Source of the DNA: UBA2862 sp045637485
GTDB taxonomy: Bacteria > Bacillota > Clostridia > Christensenellales > Aristaeellaceae
Direction: 5' to 3'
DNA length: 8,311 bases
Assembly: GCA_045637485.1 (NCBI GenBank)
Contig: JAZTZK010000325.1
Location: forward strand, 1-8,311
Part shown: one piece after another, positions 6,652 through 8,311 of the stretch
How positions within the stretch are numbered: the stretch's first letter is position 1
How the letters are laid out: each line of letters begins with the position of its first letter
Translations under genes and position numbers: made by a program
The notes under the pieces: generated by a model
Databases searched by the model: none
Told to the model about the DNA's origin: nothing
What the model saw: the letters and a program-made list of their open reading frames with translations, nothing else

Positions 6652-7623
6652 TTACAGCAGGCCCACGGCCTCCATGGCGGCGGGCACGTCCACGGCGGCC
6701 TGCGCCAGGTAGGCGGTGTACTCCTCGGCGTTCATGTAGGAGATGGCCTGGCCCAGGCTCGCCATGGCCGCGACGAAGTCGGGGTCCTCGATGGCGGCCG
6801 CGCAGGCCTCCTGCAGCTTGGTGCGGATGGCGTCGTCCACGCCCAGGGGCAGCGCCAGGCCGCGCTGGGTCACGTACACGGCGTCAACGCCCTGCTCCTT
6901 GCAGGTGGGGATGTCCTTGAAGGACTCGGCGGGGTTGCGTTCCTCGTCCATGACGCCCAGGCACTTCAGGTCGCCGGACTCGATGAAGGAGCGGGCCTCG
7001 GCCAGGGACACGGTCACGCCCTCGATCTCGCCCTGGGCGGCGGACTTCACGGCGTCGGCGGCGCCGTCGGCGTAGGTGATCATGCGGATCTCGATGCCGG
7101 TGGCGTTCATCAGATAGCCGCCGGCGATGTGCCACACGGAGCCGGAGGAGGAGCCGCCCATGCGGACCTCGCCGGGATGCTCGGAGCAGTAGGCCACGAA
7201 GCCGGCCAGGTCCTCGATGCCGTTGTCGGCGGCCCACTTGGCGTTGACGGTGACACCCGCGGCGTCGGTGTTCACGCGGCACAGCGCGTCGTAGTTCTCA
7301 TAGGTGTAGTCGGACATGTCCAGCGGCTTGTAGGTCGCCAGCTCGAAGGTGATCATGCCGAAGGTGTAGCCGTCAGGATCGGCGTCGGCAATGGCCTCAT
7401 GGCCGGTGACGCCGGAGGCGCCGGTGCGGTTGTCCACGGTCACGGTCTGGCCCAGCTGCTTCTCCAGCGCCGCAGTGAACGCGCGCAGGCAGCTGTCGGT
7501 TCCGCCGCCGGCGGACCAGGGGTTGATGGCCGTCAGGCCCTTGGTGGGATAGTCCTCGGCCACAGCCGAGATCAGCGCGCAGGCCATGATGATCGCCACG
7601 ACGAGTGCAAGCAGTTTCTTCAT
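6652..7623 (-). CDS. tctC: tripartite tricarboxylate transporter substrate-binding protein TctC
   Basis: 323-residue extracytoplasmic solute-binding protein of the TctC/Bug family that captures the ligand for TctA-TctB. Family marks: INPWSAGGGTD at 33-43 (the ligand-loop block), VDNRTGASGVTGHEAIADA at 63-81, ADPDGYT at 81-87, and a second lobe from about 105 on, including GGSSSGS (157-163). The signal peptide is MKKLLALVVAIIMACALISA followed by VA, with a type I cleavage site AVA at 20-22 before E23. C15 sits in IMAC, a poor lipobox because of the Met. The start chosen is ATG 7623 (MKKLL), 10 nt after GGAGG; ATG 7629 (MIMKK) is an alternative with a 4-nt spacer. It is first in the operon tctC-tctB-tctA-sfsA. 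No TctDE-type two-component regulator is in the window. Confidence 0.95.
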   Translation of the reverse strand: MKKLLALVVAIIMACALISAVAEDYPTKGLTAINPWSAGGGTDSCLRAFTAALEKQLGQTVTVDNRTGASGVTGHEAIADADPDGYTFGMITFELATYKPLDMSDYTYENYDALCRVNTDAAGVTVNAKWAADNGIEDLAGFVAYCSEHPGEVRMGGSSSGSVWHIAGGYLMNATGIEIRMITYADGAADAVKSAAQGEIEGVTVSLAEARSFIESGDLKCLGVMDEERNPAESFKDIPTCKEQGVDAVYVTQRGLALPLGVDDAIRTKLQEACAAAIEDPDFVAAMASLGQAISYMNAEEYTAYLAQAAVDVPAAMEAVGLL

Positions 7624-7650
7624 AATCATGTCTCCTCCTTTGAGTTGATG

Positions 7651-7666
7651 GCGGTACACAAACCGC
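7651..7666 (-). promoter_or_regulatory. small palindrome in the tctC 5' leader
   Basis: GCGGT and ACCGC arms (7662-7666 and 7651-7655) flank a 6-nt centre, between the predicted transcription start and the tctC ribosome binding site. Its size and position just downstream of the promoter would suit a repressor operator, but a minor leader hairpin is equally possible. No regulator gene is adjacent. Confidence 0.3.
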
Positions 7667-7678
7667 TATCTTGACTTT

Positions 7679-7707
7679 AGTATTGCACAACTTTACCGCG
7701 CTGTCAA
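7679..7707 (-). promoter_or_regulatory. sigma-A type promoter of the tct-sfsA operon
   Basis: On the minus strand, a perfect -35 TTGACA (7707-7702) is followed after exactly 17 nt by AATACT (7684-7679), a 4/6 match to TATAAT. An A/T-rich tract on the upstream side (about 7715-7729, including AAAATATTTAAGA on the plus strand) lies where an UP element would be. Transcription would start near 7672, leaving a leader of roughly 50 nt that ends in AAGGAGGAGAC before tctC. Confidence 0.75.
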
Positions 7708-7773
7708 TAGGATGGAGAAAATATTTAAGAAGCGCAGGGAAACAATTGGGGGTTCAGGCGATGCCAGGAACAC

Positions 7774-7863
7774 GCGGGGACGGTTCTCTGTGCTTAACAA
7801 GCGGGGACGGTTCTCTCCGACTTCATGCTCGTGACGTCACGATGAGGTCAAACAGAACCGTCC
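7774..7863. repeat. GGGGACGGTTCT boxes around a 14-bp palindrome
   Basis: The 16-mer GCGGGGACGGTTCTCT occurs twice as a direct repeat (7774-7789 and 7801-7816, 27-bp period). Its core recurs inverted as AGAACCGTCC at 7854-7863. Between the second and inverted copies lies the perfect palindrome TCGTGACGTCACGA (7829-7842). Sequences of this GGGGACGGTTCT type are, from memory, met next to Y1/IS200-like (RAYT) transposase genes and as orphan copies. No transposase is in the window, so this would be a stranded remnant or non-autonomous unit. The repeat structure is seen directly; the family link is inferred. Confidence 0.6.
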
Positions 7864-7984
7864 GAGGCCACTGAAAAAGTCCGCATACTGTGAAATGTTG
7901 AATCATCACGAATGCAGATATGCATTTCCTCTGTATCTGATCAGTCAGGTATATTTTGATTTAATGTGGAGACGCCACAAAATT

Positions 7985-8042
7985 GTAGCGGCGACTATCA
8001 GTCGCCATGCCATCTTCTGTGGCGGCAGATTGCCGCCGCTAC
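7985..8042. repeat. double-hairpin cruciform repeat
   Basis: Outer arms GTAGCGGCG (7985-7993) and CGCCGCTAC (8034-8042) are perfect complements. Inside lie two further perfect hairpins with 3-nt loops: GGCGACT/AGTCGCC at 7990-8006 and GGCGGCA/TGCCGCC at 8021-8037. The outer and inner pairings overlap, so the element can switch between one long stem and two hairpins. A flanking CGCCACA (7973-7979) can also pair with TGTGGCG (8018-8024). It looks like a dispersed palindromic repeat. Confidence 0.65.
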
Positions 8043-8108
8043 GGTGCATAATTATTCCGTCTGTTGATAATCCGATTCCATAAATAGATGACATTGCCCC
8101 ACAGGGTA

Positions 8109-8157
8109 ACGCTGTCAACTTTGAACAAGTTGTTAACAGAATTAGGGCGAACAGCGT
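8109..8157. repeat. nested hairpin
   Basis: ACGCTGT (8109-8115) is the perfect complement of ACAGCGT (8151-8157). Directly inside the left arm is a 6-bp stem CAACTT/AAGTTG (8116-8121 and 8127-8132) with a TGAAC loop. There is no T-tract on either side. No function is assignable. Confidence 0.35.
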
Positions 8158-8216
8158 CCAAAAGGCTTCGCCTCTGGGGAAGCTGGCTGGCCGGCCGAAG
8201 GCATAGCGAAGCGTCA

Positions 8217-8309
8217 GGCCAGACTGATGAGGTCCCCTCACGCTCTGCTTCGCGCCTCTGACGCAATAAAGGCGCGAATCCATCCGCAAAGGACCTCATC
8301 CGTCTTGCC
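8217..8309. repeat. compound palindromic intergenic repeat, possibly incomplete at the window edge
   Basis: The 19-nt arms at 8217-8235 and 8291-8309 pair with two mismatches; the uninterrupted core is GATGAGGTCC/GGACCTCATC. Inside is a perfect 9-bp stem TTCGCGCCT/AGGCGCGAA (8249-8257 and 8270-8278). Left of it, 8165-8183 has a GCTTC/GAAGC pairing and a GGCTGGCCGGCC run. The pattern of GATGAGGTCC arms beside CTTCCCC/GGGGAAG stems resembles dispersed repeats common between genes of gut Clostridia. That resemblance is from memory. Whether it extends past 8311 cannot be seen. Confidence 0.6.
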
Positions 8310-8311
8310 GC

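Larger units (their letters stand above)
7708..8311. other. gene-free, repeat-rich intergenic region
   Basis: About 600 bases with no convincing protein gene. The short open frames show no family resemblance, no good ribosome binding sites and a composition unlike the flanking genes. It is AT-richer than the coding part up to about 8160. From left to right it contains the GGGGACGGTTCT boxes with a central palindrome (7774-7863), a small hairpin AATGCA/TGCATT and a CTGATCAG palindrome (about 7911-7946), a double-hairpin cruciform (7985-8042), a nested hairpin (8109-8157), and a compound palindrome running to the window edge. No tRNA, rRNA or CRISPR array was seen. Confidence 0.65.

Noticed and set aside
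6586..7674. 362-residue plus-strand frame
   Set aside because: Antisense shadow of tctC with Gly/His/Val-rich low-complexity translation.
8090..8118. Minus-strand TTGACA at 8118-8113 as a promoter
   Set aside because: A perfect -35 but no acceptable -10 at 16-18 nt (AATGTC at 17), and no gene close downstream.
7945..8299. Two overlapping minus-strand open frames of 86 and 114 codons
   Set aside because: They run through the cruciform and compound palindromes, lack ribosome binding sites, and resemble nothing known.

Overview
The window reads as a high-GC genome of the Bacillota (class Clostridia-like, probably gut-associated). This is inferred from strong AGGAGG-type ribosome binding sites at nearly every gene, a PBP5-type D,D-carboxypeptidase with a short Gram-positive-style signal peptide, and short intergenic palindromes of a kind that litters such genomes. 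The genus cannot be named from the sequence. Coding regions are visibly GC-rich, with G/C at most third codon positions. The two ends, roughly 1-231 and 7640-8311, are non-coding, partly AT-richer and full of inverted repeats.

Layout: (1) 1-231 is a palindrome-rich leader with three small hairpins, a telomere-like CCCCTAA tract and a 21-bp-arm inverted repeat. (2) 232-2409 (+) is one open frame that fuses a PfkB/ribokinase-family sugar kinase to a complete MtlD-type polyol-phosphate dehydrogenase with almost no linker. A good internal ribosome binding site and ATG lie exactly at the joint. (3) 2513-3754 (+) is a secreted D-alanyl-D-alanine carboxypeptidase. (4) 7623 down to 3769 (-) is an operon of tctC, tctB, tctA and sfsA: a tripartite tricarboxylate-family transporter with its binding protein, followed at close spacing by the sugar fermentation stimulation protein. 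A convincing promoter with an A/T-rich UP-like tract lies just upstream of tctC, and a perfect 13-bp hairpin separates tctC from tctB. The two transcription units converge with only 14 bp between the carboxypeptidase and sfsA stop codons. (5) 7708-8311 holds no believable gene. It carries at least three repeat structures: GGGGACGGTTCT boxes, a double-hairpin cruciform, and a compound palindrome cut by the window end.

The fused kinase-dehydrogenase plausibly performs two consecutive steps of polyol or ketose catabolism. The tct operon plausibly imports a carboxylate. Nothing in the sequence links the two units functionally beyond both belonging to carbon-source use. The most novel item is the PfkB-MtlD fusion. 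The intergenic repeats are the second point of interest.
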